A DNA stretch of 27,431 bases from Chloroflexota bacterium (GTDB taxonomy: Bacteria; Chloroflexota; Anaerolineae; Anaerolineales; DRKV01), in NCBI GenBank assembly GCA_011051635.1, contig DRKV01000086.1, positions 1 to 27,431 on the forward strand. Direction: 5' to 3'. Position 1 is the first letter of the stretch. The number at the start of each line of letters is the position of its first letter. The notes below the pieces were generated by a model that worked only from the letters and a program-made list of their open reading frames with translations, was not told the origin of the DNA and made no database searches. Both the position numbers and the translations under genes were made by a program. Shown piece by piece: positions 15,970-26,400 of this stretch.

Positions 15970-16755
15970 GTGAAAGGTAAAATCCTGGTTGTAGATGACG
16001 AACCCACCGCCCGCCGTTCCTGGCGCGATATTCTGCGTCTGGAAGGGTATCAGGTAGAGACGGCTGCGGACGGCAAGGCAGCCCTGGAGGCGATGAAGAA
16101 GACCGAATTCGATGTCGTCCTCCTGGATTTGAAGATGCCGGGCATGGGCGGGCTGGAGGTGCTGCGTACCGCCTCGAAACTGCATCCCGATACCCAAATC
16201 ATCGTTTTGACGGCGCACGGCTCGCTGGATTCGGCCATCGAAGCCTTGCGGCAGGGAGCGCACGATTACCTTCTCAAACCGGCCTCCCCGGAGGACGTCC
16301 TGGACAGCGTCGCCGGGGCGTTGGCTATCCGTGCTGAAACGCAACACAAGCGTTTGCTGCTGGGGCAACTCGAATCTTCCCTCCAGCAACTCAAGGATGC
16401 CGAAGGCTTGGAGGGGCAGCCCAGAGTCAATGTGCAGGTGGTCACGTTGGGCAACGGCATCATGATGGACATGGCGCGCCGTGAAATCTGGCGCGGCTCG
16501 GACAAGGTGACGCTGACCACCACGGAAGGCAAATTGATGCAGGTCTTGTGGGCGAACCGCGGACGGGTAATGACCCACCGGGAACTGGTGCTGCTCGTGC
16601 AGGGGTATGAAACTTCCGACTGGGAGGCCCCCGAAGTGCTGCGTCCCCTGGTCAGCCGCCTGCGCCGCAAACTGGCCGTCTTCCCCGGCGGGCGCGAGTG
16701 GATAGTCAACGTGCGCGGCACCGGTTACGTCTTCGAAGGCGTAGAGGAAAGATGA
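15970..16755 (+). CDS. Response regulator with OmpR/PhoB-type winged-helix DNA-binding domain
   Basis: A 261-aa transcription regulator and the only DNA-binding output in this signalling operon. The receiver (1-118) shows Asp9-Asp10, phospho-acceptor Asp53 (LLDLKMPGMGG), Thr81 and Lys103. A Gln/Leu-rich, probably helical linker (119-150) joins a winged-helix domain (about 155-257) with the recognition-helix region LRPLVSRLRRKL and the wing end VRGTGYVFEG. The receiver resembles NtrC-type receivers more than OmpR ones, which makes this a mixed architecture. The GTG at 15970 follows GGAGGT (15959-15964) by five bases; an ATG four bases earlier is out of frame. It is likely the target of the two upstream kinases. 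Its binding sites are not known. Confidence 0.94.
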   Translation: MKGKILVVDDEPTARRSWRDILRLEGYQVETAADGKAALEAMKKTEFDVVLLDLKMPGMGGLEVLRTASKLHPDTQIIVLTAHGSLDSAIEALRQGAHDYLLKPASPEDVLDSVAGALAIRAETQHKRLLLGQLESSLQQLKDAEGLEGQPRVNVQVVTLGNGIMMDMARREIWRGSDKVTLTTTEGKLMQVLWANRGRVMTHRELVLLVQGYETSDWEAPEVLRPLVSRLRRKLAVFPGGREWIVNVRGTGYVFEGVEER

Positions 16756-16787
16756 ACCCGCAAGATACGGGATACAGGAAGAAAACG

Positions 16788-17612
16788 ATGACACGCACCC
16801 TGGACGAACTAACCCCCTTGCTGCAAGCCTTCCCCGAGGAGGAACGCCGCCTGATTTTGGAGCAGGCGGCGCGTTACGACCGCCTTCTGGCGCGACTCCC
16901 TATGGCTGGCGCGGGAGAACGGCGCGAAAAACCCCTCGCGGGCATCCTGGCGCTCAACGGAGCATCGGGCGCGGGGCAGAGTTATGTGATGAAGCGGGTT
17001 GCCCGCCTGCTGGAAGCGCGTTCCATCACCCTGCCTCGCATCTATCTCCTGGCGACGCGCAAGCCGCGTCCCGACGAGGGGTACAAGAACCCTTACATCT
17101 TCGTCGAGGCTGTCGAGGGCGGCTGGAGGGATATCTACCATCCCGAGACGGTTTATCGCCAGGAGGACATCTACTACCGCTATCAATCCCGCCCCGGTGC
17201 GGAGAACGCCATCCTGCTCTCGGATGCGCGCCTGGCGCGGGAGCGCATCATGTACTTGGAAACCGTCATCCCCACCCTGCTGCACATTCGCGAACACACC
17301 ATCAGGGGGATTCCCGCCTGGAAAGACAACCTGCGGATTGTGTACCTGGCCGCTCCGGATGGGTACGAGTGGGTTTACCGTCTGCTCAACCGCGAAGCGG
17401 GGAAACTCGTCGAGGAAGGCTACCGGCGCACGCTTCTGGGCCGGTTGGCCTCCTCGCTGGATGACATGGAACTGGCGGCAGAACACCGCATTCCTTGCGT
17501 GCTGAACCATTACGGCAAAGCCGAGCAGGCCGCCGAAGAAATCCTGAGCGTTTGGGGGTTGGGGGTCACCGCGGCTGCCAGGGAAAATCCGGGGGAAGCG
17601 AAGGGGGGCTAA
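16788..17612 (+). CDS. Guanylate-kinase-like protein with a degenerate P-loop
   Basis: A protein of about 274 aa that I do not recognise as a named gene. After a helical N-terminus (1-45) it follows the guanylate kinase plan: beta-strand and P-loop ILALNGASGAGQS (52-64), TRKPRPDEGY resembling the GMP-site loop, RIVYLAAPDGYEWVYRLLNR like the lid-region strand and helix, and a closing CVLNHYGKAEQAAEEI like VVNDDLEKA. The essential Walker-A lysine is Gln64 (codon CAG at 16977-16979), so ordinary nucleotide-kinase activity is unlikely. The start is uncertain: ATG at 16788 has AGGAAG at a good distance, whereas ATG at 16752 overlaps the regulator's stop (ATGA) and would add 12 residues. Cotranscription with two kinases and a regulator suggests a signalling or binding role. 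The 3' end overlaps the convergent transporter gene by 47 bases. Confidence 0.75.
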   Translation: MTRTLDELTPLLQAFPEEERRLILEQAARYDRLLARLPMAGAGERREKPLAGILALNGASGAGQSYVMKRVARLLEARSITLPRIYLLATRKPRPDEGYKNPYIFVEAVEGGWRDIYHPETVYRQEDIYYRYQSRPGAENAILLSDARLARERIMYLETVIPTLLHIREHTIRGIPAWKDNLRIVYLAAPDGYEWVYRLLNREAGKLVEEGYRRTLLGRLASSLDDMELAAEHRIPCVLNHYGKAEQAAEEILSVWGLGVTAAARENPGEAKGG

Positions 17613-18552
17613 TCCAGCGCAACCAGCCGTGCGGCGTAGGGCGCGGCGGGTTGCGGTCTATGCTCGCCAGGAGGATGTTTACCATCAGGAGGATAGCCCC
17701 CGTCCATTGCAAAACGGTCAGGCGCTCGTGCAGAAGGAGGTGCGCTCCCAGCACGGTCACCAGCAATTCCCCCAGCCCAATCAGGGCGGTTTGCATTCCT
17801 CCCAAGTGTTTGACCCCCAGGAAGAGTGTCAGACGAGACACAAACGTCACCAGCGTCAAACCCAGAACGGCGCCCCAGGCTTGGGGCTGAGGCTCCGGAA
17901 TGACTTTCCCGAAACTGGTGAACAGGTAGGCCGAAAGCACCACCATGCTCATCGAGAGCAGAGTGTAGAGCGTCACGGTTGGGGCGGGCATGTCGTAGAG
18001 GACACGCTGGTTGATGGGGAGATGCAGGGCGTAGAGCGCCGAGGCTCCCAACATCAGGAAGATGCCAACCCAGTCCACCTGCCCCGAGGCGGTCTGTAAG
18101 AGCAGATAAACGGCGGGGATAGCCAGCATCAGGCGGGCGATGGTGATACGGTTCGGGGGTTGACCGTCCAGCCACAACCATCCGGCCACAAAAAGGGGGT
18201 AAATGGAATACAGCAGTTGCCCTAAACTGGCATCGATGCGCCCCAATGCACTGTAAAAGAGCAGAGAACCCAGCCCGTTGACTCCCCCGGCCAGGGCGCA
18301 GCCCAACAGCCCGGCGGGATAAATGTACAGATAACTGCGTTTGAAGAGCAGTAAACTGAGCGCAAGCAGCAGCGCAGCCAGGATGGTACGCAACGCCACA
18401 ACCGTCAGCGGATGCATCCCAAAGACGATGGCTTGTTTCCCGAAGACAGGAGTCATCCCCATGAAAAGCGCCGATGCAAGGGCCGCTCCCAGCCCTTGCA
18501 TCCGTTTTTTTTCTTGGTGGCGGTCGTGTCCCTGGGCGGTCTTACTCATCAT
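17566..18552 (-). CDS. EamA-family (drug/metabolite transporter superfamily) permease
   Basis: An inner-membrane protein of 328 aa with about ten hydrophobic helices in two EamA repeats (about 20-155 and 165-312). The second repeat ends in the characteristic LGAHLLLHERLTVLQWTGAILL. Members of this family usually export amino acids, purines or other metabolites; the substrate cannot be told here. The start is uncertain: ATG at 18552 and 18549 lack a ribosome site, and the in-frame ATG at 18501 (MQGLGAAL, 311 aa) lies right at the first helix, just after a run of eight A's. It follows the PLP enzyme-receiver gene by 53 bases on the same strand, so an amino-acid-type substrate related to that enzyme is plausible. 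Its last 15 codons overlap the end of the guanylate-kinase-like gene. Confidence 0.88.
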   Translation of the reverse strand: MMSKTAQGHDRHQEKKRMQGLGAALASALFMGMTPVFGKQAIVFGMHPLTVVALRTILAALLLALSLLLFKRSYLYIYPAGLLGCALAGGVNGLGSLLFYSALGRIDASLGQLLYSIYPLFVAGWLWLDGQPPNRITIARLMLAIPAVYLLLQTASGQVDWVGIFLMLGASALYALHLPINQRVLYDMPAPTVTLYTLLSMSMVVLSAYLFTSFGKVIPEPQPQAWGAVLGLTLVTFVSRLTLFLGVKHLGGMQTALIGLGELLVTVLGAHLLLHERLTVLQWTGAILLMVNILLASIDRNPPRPTPHGWLRWISPPSLPPDFPWQPR

Positions 18553-18605
18553 GGACGCCGGACGCGTGGTATCGTCGTGGGGATGTCATCTGGAGGTGCA
18601 TACAT

Positions 18606-20285
18606 CTATTCATCTACCAGCGAGCGGATTTCATCGGCTAAATCATCGCTCATGAACTCCCCTTTCTGCATCAGGGAGTGCACTTGTCCTTTCAGGCGGC
18701 GTTTCTCCGCCGGCGTGAGCGTCTTGGCCGTTACCACGATGACGGGGATTTCGGCGGTCTCTTCGTTTTCCTTGAGGGCGTCCAGCACGCCAAAGCCGTC
18801 CACTTCGGGCATCATCAAATCGAGAATCATCAAGTCCGGCTTCTCCCTGCGCGCCAGTTCGATGGCCTGGCGTCCATTCTCGGCCTCGAAGATGGTGAAG
18901 TCTCCCTGGGCTTGCAGGATGCGCCGAATCAGGCGGCGGGCGTCGGCAGTGTCGTCCACGATAGCGACCCGCGGGTAGCGGTCAGCGGTGAGACGATGGA
19001 GGGCGGAGAGCAGCCCCTCTTCGGGGCCGGGTTCCCGAACCGCGGCGGCCTGCCGCGAAACAACCAGGTTGCGCGCCCATCCCTCTCCGAGAACGGTGCG
19101 CTCGATGGGAATGGTGTGCCCCGTGCAATTGACGACCACAACCTCGTCCGGGCGAATCTCGCCGTTGCGCACCATGTTGAACAAACCGGCAAAGGCTACT
19201 GCGGTAGCGGGTTCCACCGAAAGCCCTTCCATCTTGGCGAGGATGTGCATGGCCCGGAAGGCTTCCTCGTCGCTCACGCTGGCGAAGGTTCCTCCATACG
19301 TTTTGGCGTGCTGGTAAAGCAGGTTGTAGGTTCGTCCCGGCGCGCCGGTCGCCAGGGTAGCGATGTGGGTGCGCGGTGAGGGGATAGGGGTGGCCTCCGG
19401 CTGGTCGGCCTCCCAGGCCCGCGCCATAGGGGCGCATCCGGCGGTCTGGATGTTAGCCAGGGCGGGGATTTTGTTCACCAAACCCATGGCATACAGTTCG
19501 CGGAAGCCTTTGGCGACCCCTTGCGGCCCCAATCCGCCGCTGACGGACTGGACGTACCAGTCCGGGGCGCGCCACGGGGCGGAGCCGTCTTCCGGGGGCC
19601 CCAGCCTTTGGGTCAGTTGTTCGGATATTTCCAGCGCCAGGGTTTTCATGCCCTCCACGGAGGGGATGGATTTGGAGCCGCGAGAGTAGTAAAGACCGCG
19701 CTGGCGGGCAAACTCGGCGGCCATTTTCTTGGCCTGGTCGTAAGTGGCCGTCACTTTGACCACTTGTGTCCCGTACAAGGCCACCTCGCGCATCTTTTCC
19801 GGCGGCACCAGGCTGGTCAGGAAAGCCCACAACTTGATGCCGGCGCGGGCGGCGTAAGCGGAGAAGGAAATGGCGACGTTTCCCGTGGAGGCCAATACCG
19901 CCTCTGTAATGCCCGCTTCCTTGAGCGCCGAGATTTCCAGGGCGGCCTGGCGGTCTTTGAAGGAATTTGTCGGTCCCTGACGCTCATCCTTGATGTAGAT
20001 GTTTTCGTTGCCCAGCATCATTCCCAGGTTGACCGCCCGTACCAGGGGAGTACCGCCTTCTCCCAGGGTCAGGTCTTCGTTGACGTTTCGGATGGGGAGC
20101 ACTTCCCGATAGCGCCACAAGTTAAAAGGACGTTTTTCCAGGCGCTCAATGAATCCCTCCCGGATGCTTTGGAGGTCGTAATGGGCCTCAAGCCAGATGC
20201 TTCCGCATTTGGGGCAGGCATATTGCATGGGGTGATAGGTGCTGCGGTGTCCGCAGTCCATGCATTGGGCGGTAAAGTGGGACAT
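18606..20285 (-). CDS. Threonine-synthase-like PLP enzyme fused to a C-terminal receiver domain
   Basis: A 559-aa fusion. Residues 1-415 look like threonine synthase, which makes threonine from O-phosphohomoserine: a zinc ribbon (Cys8, Cys11, Cys24, Cys27), LGEGGTPLVRA (74-84), cofactor Lys110 in PTNSFKDR, STGN (133-136), AAYAARAG-like FSAYAARAG, and the glycine-rich phosphate loop SGGLGPQG (249-256). It departs from the usual PTGSFKDRG (Gly to Asn, final Gly to Gln), so substrate or activity may differ. After a linker, residues 438-559 form a complete receiver: Asp444-Asp445, phospho-acceptor Asp489 (LMILDLMMPEVDG), Thr519 and Lys541. No DNA-binding domain follows. AAGGAAG sits five bases before the ATG. 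The gene lies 126 bases downstream of the giant kinase and upstream of the transporter. Phosphorylation probably tunes the enzyme or its assembly; this is inference. Confidence 0.88.
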   Translation of the reverse strand: MSHFTAQCMDCGHRSTYHPMQYACPKCGSIWLEAHYDLQSIREGFIERLEKRPFNLWRYREVLPIRNVNEDLTLGEGGTPLVRAVNLGMMLGNENIYIKDERQGPTNSFKDRQAALEISALKEAGITEAVLASTGNVAISFSAYAARAGIKLWAFLTSLVPPEKMREVALYGTQVVKVTATYDQAKKMAAEFARQRGLYYSRGSKSIPSVEGMKTLALEISEQLTQRLGPPEDGSAPWRAPDWYVQSVSGGLGPQGVAKGFRELYAMGLVNKIPALANIQTAGCAPMARAWEADQPEATPIPSPRTHIATLATGAPGRTYNLLYQHAKTYGGTFASVSDEEAFRAMHILAKMEGLSVEPATAVAFAGLFNMVRNGEIRPDEVVVVNCTGHTIPIERTVLGEGWARNLVVSRQAAAVREPGPEEGLLSALHRLTADRYPRVAIVDDTADARRLIRRILQAQGDFTIFEAENGRQAIELARREKPDLMILDLMMPEVDGFGVLDALKENEETAEIPVIVVTAKTLTPAEKRRLKGQVHSLMQKGEFMSDDLADEIRSLVDE

Positions 20286-20322
20286 GCTGGCTTCCTTATG
20301 TTTGGTTATGGTGAAGTTCAGG

Positions 20323-20352
20323 AAGATACTGCGTTGTCAGGGGGGTAAGCAA
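20323..20352 (-). promoter_or_regulatory. Weak promoter candidate before the PLP enzyme-receiver gene
   Basis: On the minus strand, TTGCTT (complement of 20347-20352), an 18-base spacer and TATCTT (complement of 20323-20328) resemble a weak sigma-70 promoter, about 40 bases before the start. If active, the enzyme gene could be expressed apart from the kinase. The match is modest. Confidence 0.2.
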
Positions 20353-20397
20353 TCGCCGCTGTGGCATTGCGAGGGATTGCCAGGCCGCCTTCGGCAA
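20349..20397. repeat. Short imperfect inverted repeats between the giant kinase and enzyme genes
   Basis: GCAATC (20349-20354) pairs with GATTGC (20375-20380), and TTGCC (20377-20381) pairs with GGCAA (20393-20397). The wording (GCAATCCCTCGCAATGCCACAG on the minus strand) recalls a degenerate copy of dispersed intergenic repeats with a CTCGCAATG core. No T-run follows, so a terminator is unlikely. Confidence 0.3.
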
Positions 20398-20411
20398 CAA
20401 TTGCATTTGGG

Positions 20412-23400
20412 TCAGGATGTGGAACTATCTCTTTCTGCGTTGCCCAGATTGGCAAGCAGTTCTTCAAGATGGTTCAAGAAGTCTTCTTCGTGAAGTTCGG
20501 ATTTGTGGATAAAGGCCTGACTCTTCTCCTTGAGGTAGGCGCGCTGCTCGTCGGTCAGGTCGCCGCCGGTCAGAATGAGAACTGGCAGGTTGTGCAAGCG
20601 CGGGTCGCTGCGGATAGTCTCCAGCAGGGTGAAGCCGTCCAGGTCGTGCATATACAGGTCCAGGATGACGGCATCTGGGGTGCTGCTTTGCAGGACGCTT
20701 AGAGCGGCTTGTCCTCCGGGAGCGAGCATAGGCTCGTAGGCGGTGTGCTCCTCGATGATGCGCTCCACCAGGCGCAAATCGTCGTCGGAGTCATCCACTA
20801 CCAAGACGCGGTGGATGTCGCCGTTTCTATCCAGCCGTTGCAAAGCGCGTACCAGGTCCTCCTCCAGAATAGGTTTGACCAGGTAATCGGTGGCACCCAG
20901 GCTGAAGCCCTTTTCTTCTTCCCGCACGATACTGCATACGAGTACGGGGATGTCCCGGGTTTCGGGGGTGCTCTTCAAGGCTTCCAATACGGCCCAGCCA
21001 TCTATGTTGGGCATCATGATGTCCAGTGTGATGGCGTAGGGATGCAGTTCCCTGGCACGTTCTACGGCCTCAGCCGGGTTGGTGAGGGCTACTACCTGGT
21101 ATCCGTGGTTGCTCAGGTAGCGCTCATACAAGTTGATAACCTGAGTGTTGTCGTCTATAGCGAGAACTACTTTGGGGGCGGGAGATTCTGCTTCCTCGGG
21201 GGCGGCTTGGGGAGCCTCCTCGTCTGGGGGCGCATCCTCTGGTGGAGACGGCGAATCTTCCGGAGAGGTAATGGGCAACGTGAACCAGAAGGTGCTGCCT
21301 TTCCCTACTTCGCTTTCCACGCCAATTTGACCGCCGTGCATTTCGATGAAACGCTTGGAAATGGAGAGGCCCAGGCCGGTGCCGCCCGTCTTGCGGGTAG
21401 GCGACCCGTCCACCTGGGAGAAGGGCTTGAAGAGTTTGCTCTGGTCTTCGGGAGCGATTCCGGGGCCGGTGTCCTCGACGGCGATGTACACTTCCTGCCC
21501 GCCCTTTTGGGAGGGGCGCACTTTGGCAATTACCTTGATATGCCCTTCTTCGACAAACTTGGAGGCGTTGGATATCAGGTTCAGCAACACTTGCCGGACG
21601 CGGGTATTGTCGCCAACCACAACGGGCAGGTTGTCATCGACTTCTCGCAGCAATTGGATGGGCTTGTCCTTGGTCAAGCCAACCGCGGTGGACATGACGC
21701 TCTTCACCATCATGTTGAGGTCAATCTCTTCTTGGGCAATTTCCATCTTGCCCGCCTCAATCTTGGAGAGGTCGAGGATGTCATTGATAAGCGAGAGCAG
21801 GTGCTGTCCGGAATTGTAGATAGCACTCAGGTCTTGTTCTTGCAGTTCGTTGATGGGACCGTCAATGCCCTTCAGGATGACGCGCGAAAAACCGATGATG
21901 GAGTTGAGCGGCGTGCGCAACTCGTGTGACATATTCGCCAGGAACTGAGTCTTGAGGGTGTCCACCTCTTTCAAGCGTTCCGCGGTTTCGCGCTGTTCCT
22001 GATAGAGACGGGCGTTCTCCAGCGATACCGCTGCCGAAGATGCTACTGCCATGGCCAGGTCTAACTGACTTTCGGAGAAATGCCGCTTTTCATCGGGAAC
22101 TTCCACTTCAACAACGCCCAGGGCTTCACCTTTGGCGGCCAGCGGGACGATGAGCAGCGTTTGCAGCCCGTGTTCTCGCATGTAGCGGCGTTCTTCAGGG
22201 TGCAGGTCGGTATCCGATGTGAGCGTGACTGGCTCGAGGGTTTGCAGCACCTCGTCAAGTAATTTGGCCCTCCACAGGTGAGATATTTCTCCTATCTCAT
22301 GGAGGGGGGCAGGGGCATCTTTGCGCCTGTGGATACCAACGATGCGCATCGTCGGACGGTAAACCTCGTTGAATTCGTCATATTCGTTTAGGATGACCGA
22401 CAGAGTACAGGAGGGGGCATCCAACAAGCGGGAAAACTGTTCTGTGATGATGCGAGCCAGCCCTTCGATTTCCAGGGGCGCACTGGAGAGGGTACGGCTG
22501 ATTTCGAACAGCAGGCTCATTTCCTGGGCTCGCTGGTTCGCCAGTTCGTAAGAGCGGGCGTTATCTACGGCGATAGCCAACTGGTCGGAAAGGATTTGCA
22601 GAGCGGGCAGGTCTTCTTGGGTGAAGGCCTGGGGCCGGGTGCTGTGCAAATCTACCACCCCAATGATGCGGTTGCCGACTTGCAGCGGCAGACAAAGTTC
22701 TGAGCGGGATTTTGGCAGGTCCTCAGGTACCGAGAAACGCTCGTCGGTTTGTAAATCATCTACGTTGAGTGTTTGCCCTGTGGAGGTCACCTGCCCAATG
22801 ACCGTGGAGGCCCCAACGACGTGCTGCGTGGCTTTCCTCAGGAGGGCTTCTGCCCCGGCCCCGGCGGCAGAACGGATGACCACGTTTAGCCGAGATTCAT
22901 CCATCAGGTAGATGGCGCCGTGATAGAGGTTGAAACGTTCCCGAATCAGCGTAATGGCGCGGTCCAGCAGTTCTCCCAGGGAGAGAGTGCCGGTGGTCTC
23001 GCGGGCAATTTGTGAGGCGGTCTGCAATTGGAGGGCGCGGCGCTCGCTCTCCTGACGGGCCTCACGTTGAGCCAGGTATGCCCGGCGGCGGGCGACTACT
23101 TCAGCGAGAGGCCGCAGCAAGTTGCGAAGCAGGAAATCTTCTTCTTCGGTGAAACTGTGCGGCTGGCGCCAATTGAGGATGGCAAGCCCCTGGAGCCTCC
23201 CGCCGCTCTGCAGGGCGAGCATAGCCATGCCGCGCATGCCGGCTTGCTTGGCTATCTGGCGGGCGGCGGAGGGAGCCTGGGGGTTCTCCAAAACGTCTTC
23301 GAAAAAGATGGGCGCGTCCAGGCGGATGCTATTCTGGAAGGCCTGCATTTCTTTCGTGAGCAAGTTCACCCGGTAAGGGTTTTCATCGTGAAGCACCTGC

Positions 23401-26400
23401 CCGTCCAGCCAGTGGGCGACTGAATCGGAATAGAGCAACTTCCCCTGCTCGTCGGAGTAAATGTAACGCAAGGTAATCAGGTCGGGGCGGCGTTTCTCAT
23501 CAGCCGCGACCAGGCTCAGGGCAGCCACGATTTCATCTTCGTTGTTGGCTTGCGAGAGCGCGGTTTGCACTTGCGCCAGGTGCTCCAACTGGGCGGCGCG
23601 TTGTTGGGCCGCCTCCGTATTGCGCAGGTTCTGCATGACCGCCGCGGCCTGGACCGCCAGAGTTTGCAGACGACGGAGTTCGTCCTCGGGGAAGCGGGTT
23701 GGCTTGGTGTAAACCGCGTTGATGTAGCCAATCCACTGCCCGGCTGTCAGCAGGGGGACAAAAATGACACTGGTTCCGCCGAGTTCCTGCGTGTAGAGCG
23801 CACGGGTATTCTCGTCCAGCCGGGGGTCGGTGCGCGCATCCTCAATGATGGTAGGCTGGTTAGAGCGCAAGATATGCCGCGCCGCGGGGAATTCGGACAG
23901 GCGGTAACGGACAGGTAAGCCCATTGCTCCTTGGGGACGCCAGAAAGTGTGAGCAATGCTCCATTCGGGCATCTCGTCTATCCAGGGGCGGTTGAAAAGG
24001 TTGATGGAAACCAGGTTGTCAACCTGGCTGAGGATGGTGCGCTCTCGCAAGGCTTCCAGTACGTCCTCGTAAGACTGGGAGGCGTTGAGGGCCGCGCTGG
24101 CCTCGTAAAGGGATTCCGTCTCGCGGAGGCTGGTTTGGGCCTGGTCGAACAAGCGGGCGTTCTGGATGGCGATGGCAACCTGGTCGGCCATGGTTTGCAG
24201 GACGGCGATGTCTTCCTGCGAAAAGGCGTTGGTGAATTCGCTCTGGATGGTCATCGCCCCGATGACCTCGCCGCGGGCAATCAGGGGCAAGGCCAATTCG
24301 GAGCGGGTATCGGGCAGGAGGGGGTTCTGGAAGCGCCCCGTCTCTTGCAAAACGTCCAGCGAAACGCGGGCCTGGCCGTGGGCCACGCACTGTCCAATCA
24401 TGGAAGTTCCGCCGATTTCCAATTTATGCCCGCGTGCCTTCATCTGCAAGCCGGCGACGCCGGTTCCAGCACGTAATACTGCCCAGCGACCGGGTTCCTG
24501 GGTCCACTCTCCCTCTTTGTCCACCAGGAACAGACCGGCGTAGTAGAGGTCAAAACGTTCCTGCACCAGGTTGACGATTTCTTGAATCAGTTCGTTGACA
24601 TCCAGGATGCTGCTGGCGGCACGGGACACTTCGGCAGCCGTCTGGAGTTGGCGGGCACGGCGCTGCGTTTCCTGGAGCAGGTTGTAGTTATCCAGCGCGA
24701 TGCTGGCCTGCACGACGATAGATTCGTAGAACAGGATTTCTCGCTCGGTGAAGGAGTGCGGCTGCTGGTAGGCGACAAGCAGTTGCCCGGGAATGCCGTC
24801 TCTGGTGCGCAGAGGCACGGCGTTCATAGCCGCCACGGAGAATTCAAGCAGCAGAGAGCGCTCTTCGGGAGTGAATTGCGGGTCGTTGGCGACATCGTCG
24901 CTGGTGACGCGCTTCCCTGCCTGTAATTGCCGGGTGTAGGGGTACAGGTCTGTAGGGAATAAAGTGCCGTCCTCAGGCGCCGAGACATTCGGCTGGGTGC
25001 GGTGATAAGCCTGTTCCAGAAACGATTCAGCACCCATGTGTTTGAAGCGCTGGATAGCGGCCACGTCGGGGGCGTTGAATTCCTGGCAGGTTTCCAGCGC
25101 GGCTTCGAAGATACTCTGTTCGCTTTGGGCCTGTACCAGGCTTTGGGTAGCCCGGAAGAGAAGAGTAGCGTCCTGTGCTTGTTGGCGGGTGGTTTCCAGG
25201 TTGCGCAAGTTTTGGATGGCAATAGCGGCCTGGCTGGCTAATGCCATCAGGCGGCGCTGCTCTTTTTCCGGATAAACTCTCCGCTCTCTGGAAATAGAAG
25301 TTGCCATCCCTATCCAGCGCCCTGCTACCACGAGAGGGACGAACATGCCGCTCTTGGCTTTGTAGACCTCCGTGTACAGGTGGCGTAAATTCTCGTCTAC
25401 ATCCGGATGGGTACTGAAATCCTCTATGACGGTGGGGCTGTCCGGATGCAGGAGCTGTTTTGCTGAAGCGAAAGCGCTCAGAGAGTAGCGTTCCTGAAGG
25501 AATCCGGCGGGTACGGACGCGTCTGTGATTTCTCGACCCAGAACTATCCACCACTGGGCGGGATTATCCGGCTCCCAGGGGCGGTCGAAAATGCCGATGT
25601 TGGCGTTGGCATCTCCCGCGCCCAGGATGGTGTGGCGGTACAGCACATCCAGAATGTCGGCGTATGTCTGGGCTGTGTTGAGTTCCGCGCTGGCAGTGTA
25701 GAGCGACTCCGTCTCTTTCAAACTCTCCTGGATTTGCTGGAAGAGACGGGCGTTCTGAATGGCGGTGCTGGCTTGGGCGAGAATGCTTTGAACGGGGCGG
25801 ATTTCATCCGAGCGCAAGGGGCGTTTGGCGGAATGTATCAGAACGTCAACTATCCCGATAACCTCATCGCCCAGCAGGATGGGGAAGAACGCGATGGATA
25901 CGACGCCGGCTTGTTTGAGACGTTCGTGAAGCGGCGCGGTATGGGGGTTGTGCTGGGCATCGGGAACTTCCAGTATCTTTTTGGTTGCCAGAACTTCTTG
26001 AATAGCGGGAAAGCGGTGAATTTCCATGCCCGCCTCGACGGGGCGTACCCCTTTCTCGGTGTGTACGCTGTGGACGACGACGCCGTCTCTTTCCTCGTTG
26101 ACAAGGCCGATGCCTATATCCATCTTCAGGTATTCATGCAGAGCAGATGCGATGGTGTGGAGAGTCTCGTCCAGGTCCAGGGAGGAGGCCAACCGACTTA
26201 CCAGGCGGTTGATAAAGGCCAATTCATCGGTGCGGCGGGTACTTTCCTGGAAGAGACGGGCGTTCTCCAGAGCGTTGGCAATCTGGTCGGCCATTGTTTG
26301 CAGGACGGCGATGTCATCCGGACTGAAGTCGCCCGGACGCTCGCTCTGGAAAGTCATCGCCCCGATGACCTCGCCGCGGGAAATCAGGGGCAGCGCCATT

